Assembly: GCA_944381625.1 (NCBI GenBank)
Contig: CALWLW010000004.1
Coordinates: forward strand, 1 to 64,000
Length of the DNA: 64,000 nucleotides
Reading direction: 5' to 3'
Origin: an uncultured Lachnoclostridium sp.
GTDB lineage: Bacteria > Bacillota > Clostridia > Lachnospirales > Lachnospiraceae
The notes beneath the pieces are model-generated. The model saw only the letters and a program-made list of their open reading frames with translations. It had not been told where the DNA came from and made no database searches. Every line of letters starts with the position of its first letter. The first letter of the stretch is position 1. This document shows, in pieces, positions 18,299-27,249 of the stretch. The position numbers and the translations under genes were made by a program.

Positions 18299-19093
18299 CT
18301 ATCCCAGGATCGCTTTATCGTTGGTAAATTCTTCGCCGCTGACCTCCTCAAATTTATGAAGCAGATCCTCCACGGTCAGCTTTTTCTTTTCTTCTCCTCT
18401 GATATCCAGAATAATCTTTCCTTCCATCATCATGATCAGCCGGTTGCCGTGAACAATCGCGTCTTTCATGTTGTGGGTGATCATCAGCGTCGTCAGCCGG
18501 TCCCGGTTGACGATCATATCGGTGGTCTCCAGCACTTTCGCCGCCGTCTTGGGATCCAGCGCCGCCGTATGTTCGTCCAAAAGCAAAAGCTTCGGCTTTT
18601 TCAGCGTCGCCATCAGCAGGGTCAGCGCCTGTCTCTGGCCGCCGGAAAGCAGTCCCACCTTGCTGGTCAGCCGGTTCTCCAGCCCCAGACCCAGTTTGGA
18701 CAAAAGTTCCCGGTAAGCTTCCCTCTCATGGTTCTTGATCCCGCTTCGCAGGGTACGCAGGGTTCCCCGGCGCAGGGCCAGCGCAAGATTCTCTTCGATC
18801 CCCATGGTCGCCGCCGTGCCGTTCATGGGATCCTGGAATACGCGTCCCAGGAAGGCCGCCCGTTTATGTTCAGAGAGCCTGGTCACATCCTGGCCGTCAA
18901 TGAGGATCTGTCCCCAATCCACCGGCCATACTCCGGCTATGGCGTTGAGAAGCGTGGACTTCCCGGCTCCGTTTCCACCGATCACGGTGACAAAATCTCC
19001 ATCTTCCAGCGTCAGGCTCACGTCGTCCAACGCCACCTTTTCATTTACCGTTCCCGGATTGAACGTTTTGGATATATTTTTGATTTCCAGCAT
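18299..19093 (-). CDS. ABC importer ATP-binding protein (TrpXYZ-like class)
   Basis: A 264-residue ATPase with Walker A GGNGAGKST, signature LLSGGQRQAL and Walker B KLLLLDEHTAALDPKT. Histidine in place of Pro in the DEPT motif (DEHTAALDP) is characteristic of the ATPase paired with branched-chain-like permeases and ABC_sub_bind receptors. Its ATG directly follows the permease TAG. In streptococci such systems (TrpXYZ) import tryptophan; the substrate here is not proven. Confidence 0.92.
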   Translation of the reverse strand: MLEIKNISKTFNPGTVNEKVALDDVSLTLEDGDFVTVIGGNGAGKSTLLNAIAGVWPVDWGQILIDGQDVTRLSEHKRAAFLGRVFQDPMNGTAATMGIEENLALALRRGTLRTLRSGIKNHEREAYRELLSKLGLGLENRLTSKVGLLSGGQRQALTLLMATLKKPKLLLLDEHTAALDPKTAAKVLETTDMIVNRDRLTTLMITHNMKDAIVHGNRLIMMMEGKIILDIRGEEKKKLTVEDLLHKFEEVSGEEFTNDKAILG

Positions 19094-20014
19094 CTACTGT
19101 TTCCCTCCCCTTCTCACCGGCTTTGTAAAATATCTGCTCTTCCAGGTAGGGATCGCAAGGAAGATCGCCACAACCACTGCAGACAACAGTTTCAGAAGAT
19201 CGGTATCGATGCCCAGCCAGATCACCACCTGCACCACCAGGTAGTAGATAATGGAACCCAGCACCACGCCCAGCAGGCGGAATCCAAAGTTATGGAATAT
19301 CTTACCAAAAACTGCCTCTCCGATGATTACGGCCGCCAGACCGATTACGATGGCGCCGCGGCCCATATTGATATCGGCAAATCCCTGATACTGAGACAGC
19401 AGGGCGCCTGACAGAGCCACCAGACCGTTGGAGAGCATCAGCCCCAGCACGCGGCAGAAATCTGTATTGATGCCCTGAGCCCTGGCCATCCGGTCATTGC
19501 ACCCGGTAGCGCGCAGGGAGCACCCCAGCTCCGTTCCAAAGAACCAGTATAAAATCAGGATCAGCAGGATGATCGCTACCAGGACGACGAGAATTGTATT
19601 TCGATAAAAAGGCACGTCGCGGATGTAGCGCAGAGACACCAGAAGGTCGTATTTATCCACGTTCACCGCCTGATTGGATTTGCCCATTATTTTCAAATTG
19701 ATGGAGTACAGCCCCAGCTGTGTCAGGATACCGGACAGGATCGCCGGAATCCCCATAAATGTATGCAACAGGCCTGTGGCCAGACCTGCCAGCATGCCCG
19801 CCAGCGTTCCCGCCAGCATCGCCACCCATATGTTCTGCCCGCTCATCAGGGCCATGATACAGACCGCGCCGCCCGTACAGAGCGTACCGTCCACAGTCAG
19901 GTCCGCGATATCCAGGATCCGGTAGGTGATATAGACGCCGATCGCCATAATCCCCCAGATCAATCCCTGCGCCACCGCTCCGGGCAGGGCGTTTACCAAA
20001 CTCATAATATTCAT
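19094..20014 (-). CDS. ABC importer permease (TrpXYZ-like class)
   Basis: A 306-residue permease with about eight or nine hydrophobic helices, of the LivH/RbsC-like fold. IADLTVDGTLCTGGAVC and the loop GCSLRATGCNDRMARAQGIN are recognisable; the latter is the ATPase-coupling segment. It lies 136 bases after the receptor gene, with a hairpin between them, and abuts the ATPase gene. Confidence 0.92.
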   Translation of the reverse strand: MNIMSLVNALPGAVAQGLIWGIMAIGVYITYRILDIADLTVDGTLCTGGAVCIMALMSGQNIWVAMLAGTLAGMLAGLATGLLHTFMGIPAILSGILTQLGLYSINLKIMGKSNQAVNVDKYDLLVSLRYIRDVPFYRNTILVVLVAIILLILILYWFFGTELGCSLRATGCNDRMARAQGINTDFCRVLGLMLSNGLVALSGALLSQYQGFADINMGRGAIVIGLAAVIIGEAVFGKIFHNFGFRLLGVVLGSIIYYLVVQVVIWLGIDTDLLKLLSAVVVAIFLAIPTWKSRYFTKPVRRGGKQ

Positions 20015-20107
20015 CTTATTGACACCTCATCCGGTATTTCCTTTTCACGCAAACAGCGAGAAAGGAATCCTCCAGTCTCGCTGCAGACATGCGTATGTCT
20101 TTTAAAG

Positions 20108-20134
20108 GCTGCGGAAAGCCCTGCCCTCCGCAGC
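20108..20134 (-). terminator. Intercistronic hairpin between receptor and permease genes
   Basis: GCTGCGGA and TCCGCAGC form an 8-bp stem around 11 bases, followed on the minus strand by CTTTAAAAG. It is likely a partial terminator or mRNA stabiliser that raises receptor over permease expression, a common arrangement. Confidence 0.55.
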
Positions 20135-20150
20135 TTTGTCTCATATTAAA

Positions 20151-21218
20151 TTATTCAGCAGCCTCGATTGCCACATAGTCGTCCGGGATCGTTACCCCAA
20201 GAGCCTCGGCCAGCGTCGGGTTGTATTTCTTCGTGAACTGCGGCGCGTACTCGATGGGCATCTCGGAGATATCGGATTCCCCGCTCAGCACCTTCACTGC
20301 CATCTGGCCGGTAGTCACACCCAGGTCATAGTAGCTGATGGAAAGCGTCGCCACACCACATCCGGCGCAGATGCCTTCCTCGCCCGCGATGATCGGCACA
20401 CCTGCCGGCTGGCAGATATTGTTGATGATCTCCGTGTTGGCCGCCGCCGTGTTGTCGGTGGGAACATAGATCACATCGCACTCGGTGGACGCCGTCGTCA
20501 CCACGCTGGACAGATCGTTGGAATCAGCAAAGGAGTACTGCGTACAGGTATAGCCCAGCTCTTCCAGGTATCCCTGCACCGTGTCTACCTGATACTGAGA
20601 ATTGGCTTCTGCGGAGCAGTAGAGCAGACCCACATTGGAAGCATCCGGGAACAGCTCATTCAGCATGGCCGCCTGCTCGTCCAGCGGAGCCAGGTCAGCC
20701 GTACCGGAGATGTTGCCGCCCACCGTACCGTCGAAACCGTCGATGTCAAGGGCTACACCGTATTCGGTAACAGAGGTTCCCAGGATCGGGATCTCGTTGG
20801 TTCCCGCAGCCGCAGCCTGCAGGGCAGCCGTCGCGTTTGCCATGATCAGGTCCACGTCCTCGGACACAAAGCTGTTGATAATCGTAGAACAGGTATTGGA
20901 ATCACCCTGGGCATTCTGCTCAGAGAAGGTAACTGCGTCGCCAAAGGCTTCCGTCAGGGCGTCTTTAAATCCCTGGGTAGCCGCGTCCAGAGCTTCATGC
21001 TGTACCAGCTGGCAGATACCTACCGTATAGGAAGCGCCGGCAGACGGCGTCTCAGCCTCTGCTGCAGTATCTTCTGCCGCACCGGTATCTTCCGCCGTAT
21101 CCTCGGTTGCAGCACTGTCTGCCGCAGAGGTATCCTCCGTACCTGAGCTGCTTCCTCCGCAGGCTGTCAGACCGACTGCCATGGTCATTGCCATCACAAG
21201 TGCTAAAATCTTTTTCAT
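20151..21218 (-). CDS. ABC importer substrate-binding lipoprotein (ABC_sub_bind family)
   Basis: A 355-residue lipoprotein. The signal peptide ends at VGLTACGG (Cys20), followed by an acidic Ala/Glu/Asp/Thr linker to about residue 60. The mature domain (ASYTVGICQLVQHEALDAAT onward) matches the ABC_sub_bind family, the receptor of TrpXYZ-type importers. GGAGG lies 7 bases before the ATG. It is first in its operon, behind a consensus promoter. Aromatic amino acids are plausible ligands, but I see no direct evidence. Confidence 0.92.
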   Translation of the reverse strand: MKKILALVMAMTMAVGLTACGGSSSGTEDTSAADSAATEDTAEDTGAAEDTAAEAETPSAGASYTVGICQLVQHEALDAATQGFKDALTEAFGDAVTFSEQNAQGDSNTCSTIINSFVSEDVDLIMANATAALQAAAAGTNEIPILGTSVTEYGVALDIDGFDGTVGGNISGTADLAPLDEQAAMLNELFPDASNVGLLYCSAEANSQYQVDTVQGYLEELGYTCTQYSFADSNDLSSVVTTASTECDVIYVPTDNTAAANTEIINNICQPAGVPIIAGEEGICAGCGVATLSISYYDLGVTTGQMAVKVLSGESDISEMPIEYAPQFTKKYNPTLAEALGVTIPDDYVAIEAAE

Positions 21219-21271
21219 ACTATTTCCTCCGTTCTCCTCTTATATCGAGGACCACTTCCGCGGTCTTTAAG

Positions 21272-21300
21272 ATTATATCGCTTTAACGCAAAAAAGTCAA
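21272..21300 (-). promoter_or_regulatory. Sigma-A promoter of the TrpXYZ-like importer
   Basis: TTGACT (21295-21300), 17 bp, TATAAT (21272-21277) on the minus strand. A small hairpin (GGACC/GGTC) lies in the leader. No T-box or other riboswitch pattern was recognised. Confidence 0.85.
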
Positions 21301-21444
21301 CAGGTTTATGAAAGCGTTTCAGCGTCCATTTTCTTATAAATCCCTCTATACGCAAAAGGAGACCGCCGCATCCGATTTCCCAATCCTCAATGCGGCAGCC
21401 TCCTGCTTTTCATCCTGTTTCATCCGCACAGCCCGGCAGATACC

Positions 21445-22174
<730 letters not shown>

Positions 22175-22185
<11 letters not shown>

Positions 22186-22843
22186 GGTTCACCCTCCTCT
22201 CTACCTTCTTGGCAATCTTGCTGAGGATTGTAATGACAATCAGGTACATCACGCCCACAATCGCCCAGGTCTGCAGATTCTTAAAGGTATTTCCCATGAT
22301 GGTCTTACCCACGTTCGTCAGTTCCGGGAAGCCGATCACTGACAAAATAGAGGTATCCTTCAGGGTAATGATGAACTGGTTGATGATGGATGGGATCATG
22401 GTACGGACTGCCTGTGGAATCACGATCAGCCTCATGGACGTTCCATAGGTCAGCCCCAGGCTCCGCCCAGCCTCCATCTGTCCCCGGTCCACGCTCTCAA
22501 TACCGGCTCTGATAATCTCCGCCATGTACGCGCCGCAGTTCATGGACAGCGCGATCGTACCTGCCTGCAGGGCGCTCAGGCGGAAACCCTGGATACCCAG
22601 GCCCTGAATACCGGCAGGGATGCCGAAAAAGATAAAATACGCCAGGACGATCAGCGGCACGCCGCGGACGGCATCCACATAGACCGTTCCGATCAGATTA
22701 AATACCCGGTTGTGCCCTACATTCATGAGGCCAAAGATCATACCGATGACAATGGCAAAAAGCAGGGAGAGCAGAGTCAAAAGGAGCGTCTGCCCCAACG
22801 CGCGCAGCAGCATGGTGCCATACACGTCAATAATAGCTAACAT
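22175..22843 (-). CDS. Polar amino acid ABC transporter permease (HisM/GlnP type)
   Basis: A 222-residue permease with about five membrane helices and the coupling motif [40 protein letters not shown] is the conserved EAA-class N-terminal signature. AAGGAG lies 10 bases before the ATG at 22843; a TTG seven codons earlier overlaps that site and was rejected. It lies between the ATPase and receptor genes, separated from the receptor by strong hairpins. Confidence 0.95.
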
Positions 22844-22896
22844 GGTTTCCGGTCTCCTTTCCAATCATATGTATTGTAGATCTGTTCTGCGAAATA

Positions 22897-22969
22897 CTTC
22901 CTGTACTGTGGAAGCCTCCGATTCGGGAGCTTCCACAGTACAGGAAGCAGCCGCACATACGGCTGCTTC
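22897..22969 (-). terminator. Two overlapping intercistronic hairpins (attenuator-like)
   Basis: A perfect 19-bp inverted repeat (arms 22897-22915 and 22929-22947, 13-base loop) overlaps by four bases a second perfect 10-bp hairpin (GAAGCAGCCG 22944-22953 and CGGCTGCTTC 22960-22969). There is no strong T-tract. It separates the receptor gene from the permease gene and probably limits read-through or protects the receptor mRNA. Confidence 0.65.
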
Positions 22970-22986
22970 GCTGAAACTGTCCGAAA

Positions 22987-23853
22987 TTATTCTCCCAGAT
23001 AGGTTGCGATAATCTCGTCGTAGGTTCCGTCTGCCTTGATATCAGCCAGACCGGCATTGAACATATCAAGAAGCTCCTGATTTGCCTCGTTCATAATTGC
23101 CAGACCATACGGAGCCGTCTCGCTCTCCATACCTTCTACAACCTTCAGCTCCAGTCCGCCGGTTTTGATGGAATCGCCCATGATCGGCTTATCTTCCACG
23201 CATGCATCCGCCTGACCCAGAACGACCGCCTGATACATGGTGGGGGAATCCTCGTAAACATCTACGCTGAATCCGTACTCATCCTTCAGGCTGTCTGCAA
23301 ATTTAGCACCCTCAGTACCGTTTTTCACTGCTACCGTCTTGCCTTCCAGATCCTCAAAAGAAGCGATATCGCTGTCGCTCTTCACCGTAAAGATCTGGCT
23401 GGAATCGTAGTAAGAATCAGAGAAAATCCATCCGGACGCCTGTCTCTCCTCTGTGATGCTGGCTCCTGCCAGAAGGGCATCCGCCTGTCCTGCCTGCACT
23501 GCAGCCACCGCTGCGTCCCATCCCAGGCTCTGGATCTCAATATTGAAGCCCTGATCCTCGGCAACCGCTTTGATAATATCCACGTCGATGCCTACGAATT
23601 CACCGTTCTCATTGGTAAATTCGAACGGTCTGAATACCGTATCCATAGCGATGATCCAGGTCTTGTCGGAAGTATCCGCTGCTGCAGTCTCATCCTCAGC
23701 CTCTGCGTCCGCGCTCTCTTCAGCCGGAGCTTCCGCCGCATCATCCGTCGTCTCTGCCGCCGGAGTCTCTGCCGTATCATTTGCGGAAGATCCGCAGGCA
23801 ACTGCAGAGAATGCCAGGCAGGCGATCAGCGCCATTACCGTTAACTTTTTCAT
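22987..23853 (-). CDS. Polar amino acid ABC transporter substrate-binding lipoprotein
   Basis: A 288-residue receptor of the family-3 solute-binding class. The lipobox FSAVACG gives Cys20, followed by a 40-residue acidic linker. The binding domain starts at about residue 63 (WIIAMDTVFRPFEFTNENGE) and shows GIDVDIIKAVAEDQGF and GKTVAVKNGTEGAKFADSLK. AAGGAG precedes the ATG at 23853; a longer upstream reading frame was trimmed. Ligand specificity is unknown (Gln, Cys, Arg and His receptors all look alike here). Confidence 0.94.
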   Translation of the reverse strand: MKKLTVMALIACLAFSAVACGSSANDTAETPAAETTDDAAEAPAEESADAEAEDETAAADTSDKTWIIAMDTVFRPFEFTNENGEFVGIDVDIIKAVAEDQGFNIEIQSLGWDAAVAAVQAGQADALLAGASITEERQASGWIFSDSYYDSSQIFTVKSDSDIASFEDLEGKTVAVKNGTEGAKFADSLKDEYGFSVDVYEDSPTMYQAVVLGQADACVEDKPIMGDSIKTGGLELKVVEGMESETAPYGLAIMNEANQELLDMFNAGLADIKADGTYDEIIATYLGE

Positions 23854-23941
23854 AATGTTCCTCTCCTTTTCTTCCTGCAAAGCAGGTTTTTCATGCACAA
23901 AGGCGATGTCTTACGTAACACCGCCCTTGTGATACATACAC

Positions 23942-23970
23942 AGTATAATTATTTCTCACTTTCTTGTCAA
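23942..23970 (-). promoter_or_regulatory. Sigma-A promoter of the amino acid importer operon
   Basis: TTGACA (23965-23970), 17 bp, TATACT (23942-23947) on the minus strand, about 90 bases before the receptor start. It lies only about 40 bases after the stop of the kinase-like gene. Confidence 0.85.
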
Positions 23971-24011
23971 GAAAAACTGTATCATTGTATACACGTATCT
24001 TGACCCTGCAA

Positions 24012-24602
24012 CTACAGATCTGCCGCCGCGGACAGCACCAGGCTCACCGCTTTGTCGACCCCCAGCTTCTCCGTGTTCAGTGTCAGGTCATAATTCCGAA
24101 CATCCCCGTAGGATCTGTGGGTATAATATTCACAGTAGCGCTTCCTGGCTCGGTCCGCTTCCCTGGCGTCCGCCCGAACCTGCTCCGGCGAAGCCCCTTT
24201 CATCATCCCGGCCATCCGTTCCACGCGCCACTGGAATCCCGCATGCACGAAAACCCTCAGACAGTGGTCGAATTCCGCCAGGATGTAATCACTGTTGCGC
24301 CCTACGATGACACAACTCTCATGATTGGCCAGGTCCCGGATCGCCTCCATCTGCGCGTTCCAGATCTCTTCATCCAGAGGTTTGTTGTAGAAATCAAAAA
24401 GGCTCTGGGCAAATCCGAAGCTGCTGGGCACGCGCTCGTCCCAGCGGCGCACCTGTTCCGGGTCCAGCTTGCCGCTGGCCACCGCCGTCTTCAGGATAAT
24501 ATCCCGATCATAATATGCGATCCCCAGTTCCTTGGACACTCTTCTGCCGATTTCTCCTCCGCCTGCGCCAAATTCTCTGGCAATCGTAATGATCTTTCTC
24601 AT
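24012..24602 (-). CDS. Cytidylate kinase-like family protein
   Basis: A 196-residue protein of the cytidylate-kinase-like family (PF13189). The N-terminal P-loop reads ITIAREFGAGGGEIGRRVS, followed by YYDRDII and VIVGRNSDYILAE. True CMP kinases differ in the lid and NMP-binding regions, so nucleotide specificity is unclear. AGGAGG lies 7 bases before the ATG at 24602; the ATG at 24608 would overlap the previous stop as ATGA but is only 1 base from the site. It is probably cotranscribed with the FAD dehydrogenase. Confidence 0.88.
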   Translation of the reverse strand: MRKIITIAREFGAGGGEIGRRVSKELGIAYYDRDIILKTAVASGKLDPEQVRRWDERVPSSFGFAQSLFDFYNKPLDEEIWNAQMEAIRDLANHESCVIVGRNSDYILAEFDHCLRVFVHAGFQWRVERMAGMMKGASPEQVRADAREADRARKRYCEYYTHRSYGDVRNYDLTLNTEKLGVDKAVSLVLSAAADL

Positions 24603-24604
24603 AC

Positions 24605-26011
24605 TCATACCTCCTGTTTTGTTTCCATCAGTTTCCGTCCCATCAGCACGCCCATGGCGGACGCCATCATCAGCCCTCTCGTCCATCCGGAGGAATCTCC
24701 CAGACAGTGGAGGCCCCGGATGTTGGTATTCAGGTTCTCGTCCATCCGGACTTTATTAGAATAAAATTTCAGTTCCGGGCTGTACAGCAGCGTCTCGTCA
24801 CTGGCAAATCCGGGAACCACCTGATCCAGCATCCGGATAAATTCGATGATATTTGTCATGGCCCGGTAAGGCATGGCCGCCGTGATGTCTCCCGCCACAG
24901 CGTCTTTGAGCGTGGGCTTCACGTTGGATCTGGCCAGTTCCTCCTGCCAGGTACGTTTGCCGTCCAGAATATCTCCGTAGCGCTGTACCAGAATATGCCC
25001 TGCCCCCAGCATGTTGGTCAGTTCTCCCACCTTCTGGGCGTAGGCGATGGGCTGGTTGAACGGTTCCGTGAAATTGTGGCTGACCAGGATGGCCAGGTTG
25101 GTGTTCTCGCTCTTCAATTCCTTAAAGCTGTGGCCGTTAACCACCGCCAGATTATTGTCATAATTCTCCTGGGCCACAAAGCCGCCTGGATTCTGGCAGA
25201 ACGTGCGTACTTTATTCTTCCAGGGCTTGGGATAGCCGATCAGCTTTCCTTCATAGAGTACCTTGTTGACAATCTCCATCACTTCGTTGCGGCACTCCAC
25301 GCGGACCCCGATGTCCACTGTCCCCGGACGGTGGGCGATGCCGTTCTCCGCGCACACCTTCTCCAGCCAGTCGGCTCCCCGGCGGCCTGTGCCGATGACG
25401 ATCTCGCGTCCCTGTATCTCCTGCTCACCGTTCCTGGTCCGTATACGCACGCCTGTACACACATCCCCGTCCAGAATGATGTTCTCACATTCCGTCTCGA
25501 ACAGAATCTCCACGCCCTGATCCAAAAGGTAGTTCTGAATATTCAGATAAAGCTGCTGGGCTTTCTCCGTACCCAGGTGACGGATGGGGCAGTTCACCAG
25601 CCGCAGCCCTGCCCGGATGGCTCTTTTGCGGATCTCCGTAACTTCCTCACCCTCATAGAGCCCCTCCACATGCTCGTCCGCGCCGAACTCCAGATAAATC
25701 TTATCTGTATAATCGATCAGCTCCTGGGCAAAATTCTCACCGATCAGGGACGGCAGTTCGCCGCCCACCTCGCAGGACAGACTCAGCTTTCCGTCTGAGA
25801 AAGCTCCTGCCCCGGAAAATCCGGTGGTAATCATGCAGTTGGGCTTGCAGTTCATGCACTTTCCCGTCTCCGACTTGGGACAATGGCGTCTGTCCACCGG
25901 TTTTCCCTTCTCTATCATCAGTATTTTTTCATTCTTTCCATGGCGAACCAGTTCCAGCGCGGTAAAGATACCCGCCGGTCCCGCGCCGATGATTACTACG
26001 TCATACTTCAA
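24605..26011 (-). CDS. NAD(FAD)-utilizing dehydrogenase (COG2509)
   Basis: A 468-residue flavoprotein. The N-terminal Rossmann motif DVVIIGAGPAGIFTALEL binds FAD; SGAGAFSDGKLSL and CLGDSSGWTRGLMMASAMG are further conserved stretches of this uncharacterised clostridial family. A cysteine group near residues 45-60 (HCPKSETGKCMNCKPNC) could hold metal or a redox centre. The physiological electron donor and acceptor are unknown. It leads a two-gene unit with the kinase-like protein. Confidence 0.9.
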   Translation of the reverse strand: MKYDVVIIGAGPAGIFTALELVRHGKNEKILMIEKGKPVDRRHCPKSETGKCMNCKPNCMITTGFSGAGAFSDGKLSLSCEVGGELPSLIGENFAQELIDYTDKIYLEFGADEHVEGLYEGEEVTEIRKRAIRAGLRLVNCPIRHLGTEKAQQLYLNIQNYLLDQGVEILFETECENIILDGDVCTGVRIRTRNGEQEIQGREIVIGTGRRGADWLEKVCAENGIAHRPGTVDIGVRVECRNEVMEIVNKVLYEGKLIGYPKPWKNKVRTFCQNPGGFVAQENYDNNLAVVNGHSFKELKSENTNLAILVSHNFTEPFNQPIAYAQKVGELTNMLGAGHILVQRYGDILDGKRTWQEELARSNVKPTLKDAVAGDITAAMPYRAMTNIIEFIRMLDQVVPGFASDETLLYSPELKFYSNKVRMDENLNTNIRGLHCLGDSSGWTRGLMMASAMGVLMGRKLMETKQEV

Positions 26012-26034
26012 ACGCTGTACCTTCCTTTACCCAA

Positions 26035-26206
26035 TATAATAAGCGCAGAGCATCGCACCCTGCGCCTTAATTATGCCATGCCTGGCTCCGCCAGGCATGC
26101 TGCCTCCGGCGGATGCGCCCGGCTTTCTGCGGTGAACGCAGAAACCGGTTTGCGCCATGATATAATGAACGCAGAGTGCTCCCGCACCCTGCGCCCATTA
26201 TATCAT
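26035..26206. repeat. Intergenic pair of related palindromic units plus hairpin
   Basis: Unit 1 (26035-26074) and unit 2 (26157-26206) share the core CGCAGAG...GCACCCTGCGCC flanked by TATAAT-like arms. Unit 2 has perfect 11-bp outer arms (ATGATATAATG 26157-26167, CATTATATCAT 26196-26206) and inner GCAG/CTGC and GTGC/GCAC stems. Between them CATGCCTGG-CTCCG-CCAGGCATG (26077-26099) is a perfect hairpin. This looks like a REP/MITE-type element; it lies between the epimerase stop and the FAD dehydrogenase start. Confidence 0.65.
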
Positions 26207-26231
26207 ACCCCGCACAAAAAAGCACTCTTTC

Positions 26232-27233
26232 TTATGATTTTCCGCAGACGGCTTCCCACTGGTTCTCGCCCGCGATCATGGAGATATCCACGCGGTAACG
26301 CACGGTCTCTCCGGGCTGCAGCACGGTCAGCCGCCCCTCCGCGCGCATGCGGTCCCTGCCGTCCGGGTGACAGTTCCCCGGCTCCAGGCCCAGCACATAA
26401 TCCCGGTGTCCCATCATCTTCCATTCCGTGAAATACGGCAGGTTTTCAGGATCGAAGCGGATGGCCAGCCCCTGGCTGATGTCCGGGTTATAGATCGCCG
26501 CCAGACCATCCCCCTGAAAGCTGTGGAAATAGCACTGTTCCTCAAAGCACGGCTGGGGCGGGAGCATCTGCATCCAGGTGTCCAGATCCTTCGCCGCGTG
26601 CTCCGTTCTGGGCTTCACATCCACAGAGGGGATATACAGCCGCGCATGCTCAGAGAGCAGCGGATACCCCATATTCATATGGTACAGAACCATGGCCGGA
26701 TATTCCCTGTCTCCCTCATTCTCAATTACATCCTCAATATAGAGGCGGTTCTCCTCCAGAGAGCATCCGATGGTACGCTTCAGCAGCAGCTTATGGGCGA
26801 ACGACGCCTGGTCCCTGACCACCGCATGGATGCGGAGCTCTGCTTCGTCCTTCTCCCACCAGATCTGCTCCGCCGGGATATTGGCCGCCGTCCCGTGGAG
26901 GGGAAGCGTCTCGCCGTCGTCCTCACAGGGCGTTCCCACCGCGTTCAGCCCGCAGGTGGTTAGAAAGCCCGCCGTAAAGGATTTCAAAAAGCCATCTCCC
27001 ACCCCGTCGTAATAAGCCGGGGCCACATAACCGCAGGGAGAAAAATAACTCATATTGATTCCCCGGAAGCTCAGGCGGGAGATATCCGCGCACCGGTCCG
27101 CCGATACCGTGTATTCCAGCCCTTTTCCGTTTCTCACCAGGAACAGACGCATGCCATCGCCCTTTCCTCCCACCAGCCGGTGCTCTTCCACACCGCACAT
27201 CTGGCTCTCATGGCCGATATATGGATTTGTCAT
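26232..27233 (-). CDS. DUF4432 aldose-epimerase-like protein
   Basis: A 333-residue member of the aldose 1-epimerase (galactose mutarotase) superfamily, DUF4432 branch. The beta-sandwich signature includes SADRCADISRLSFRGINMSY, LPLHGTAANIPAE (His), YHMNMGYPLL (His) and LGLEPGNCHPDG (Glu). The chosen ATG follows GGAGG; an upstream extension without RBS was removed. It is last in a sugar operon, so its job is probably anomer conversion of the sugar handled by the isomerase and kinase. Confidence 0.88.
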   Translation of the reverse strand: MTNPYIGHESQMCGVEEHRLVGGKGDGMRLFLVRNGKGLEYTVSADRCADISRLSFRGINMSYFSPCGYVAPAYYDGVGDGFLKSFTAGFLTTCGLNAVGTPCEDDGETLPLHGTAANIPAEQIWWEKDEAELRIHAVVRDQASFAHKLLLKRTIGCSLEENRLYIEDVIENEGDREYPAMVLYHMNMGYPLLSEHARLYIPSVDVKPRTEHAAKDLDTWMQMLPPQPCFEEQCYFHSFQGDGLAAIYNPDISQGLAIRFDPENLPYFTEWKMMGHRDYVLGLEPGNCHPDGRDRMRAEGRLTVLQPGETVRYRVDISMIAGENQWEAVCGKS

Positions 27234-27249
27234 AAACGTTCCTCCTTCC

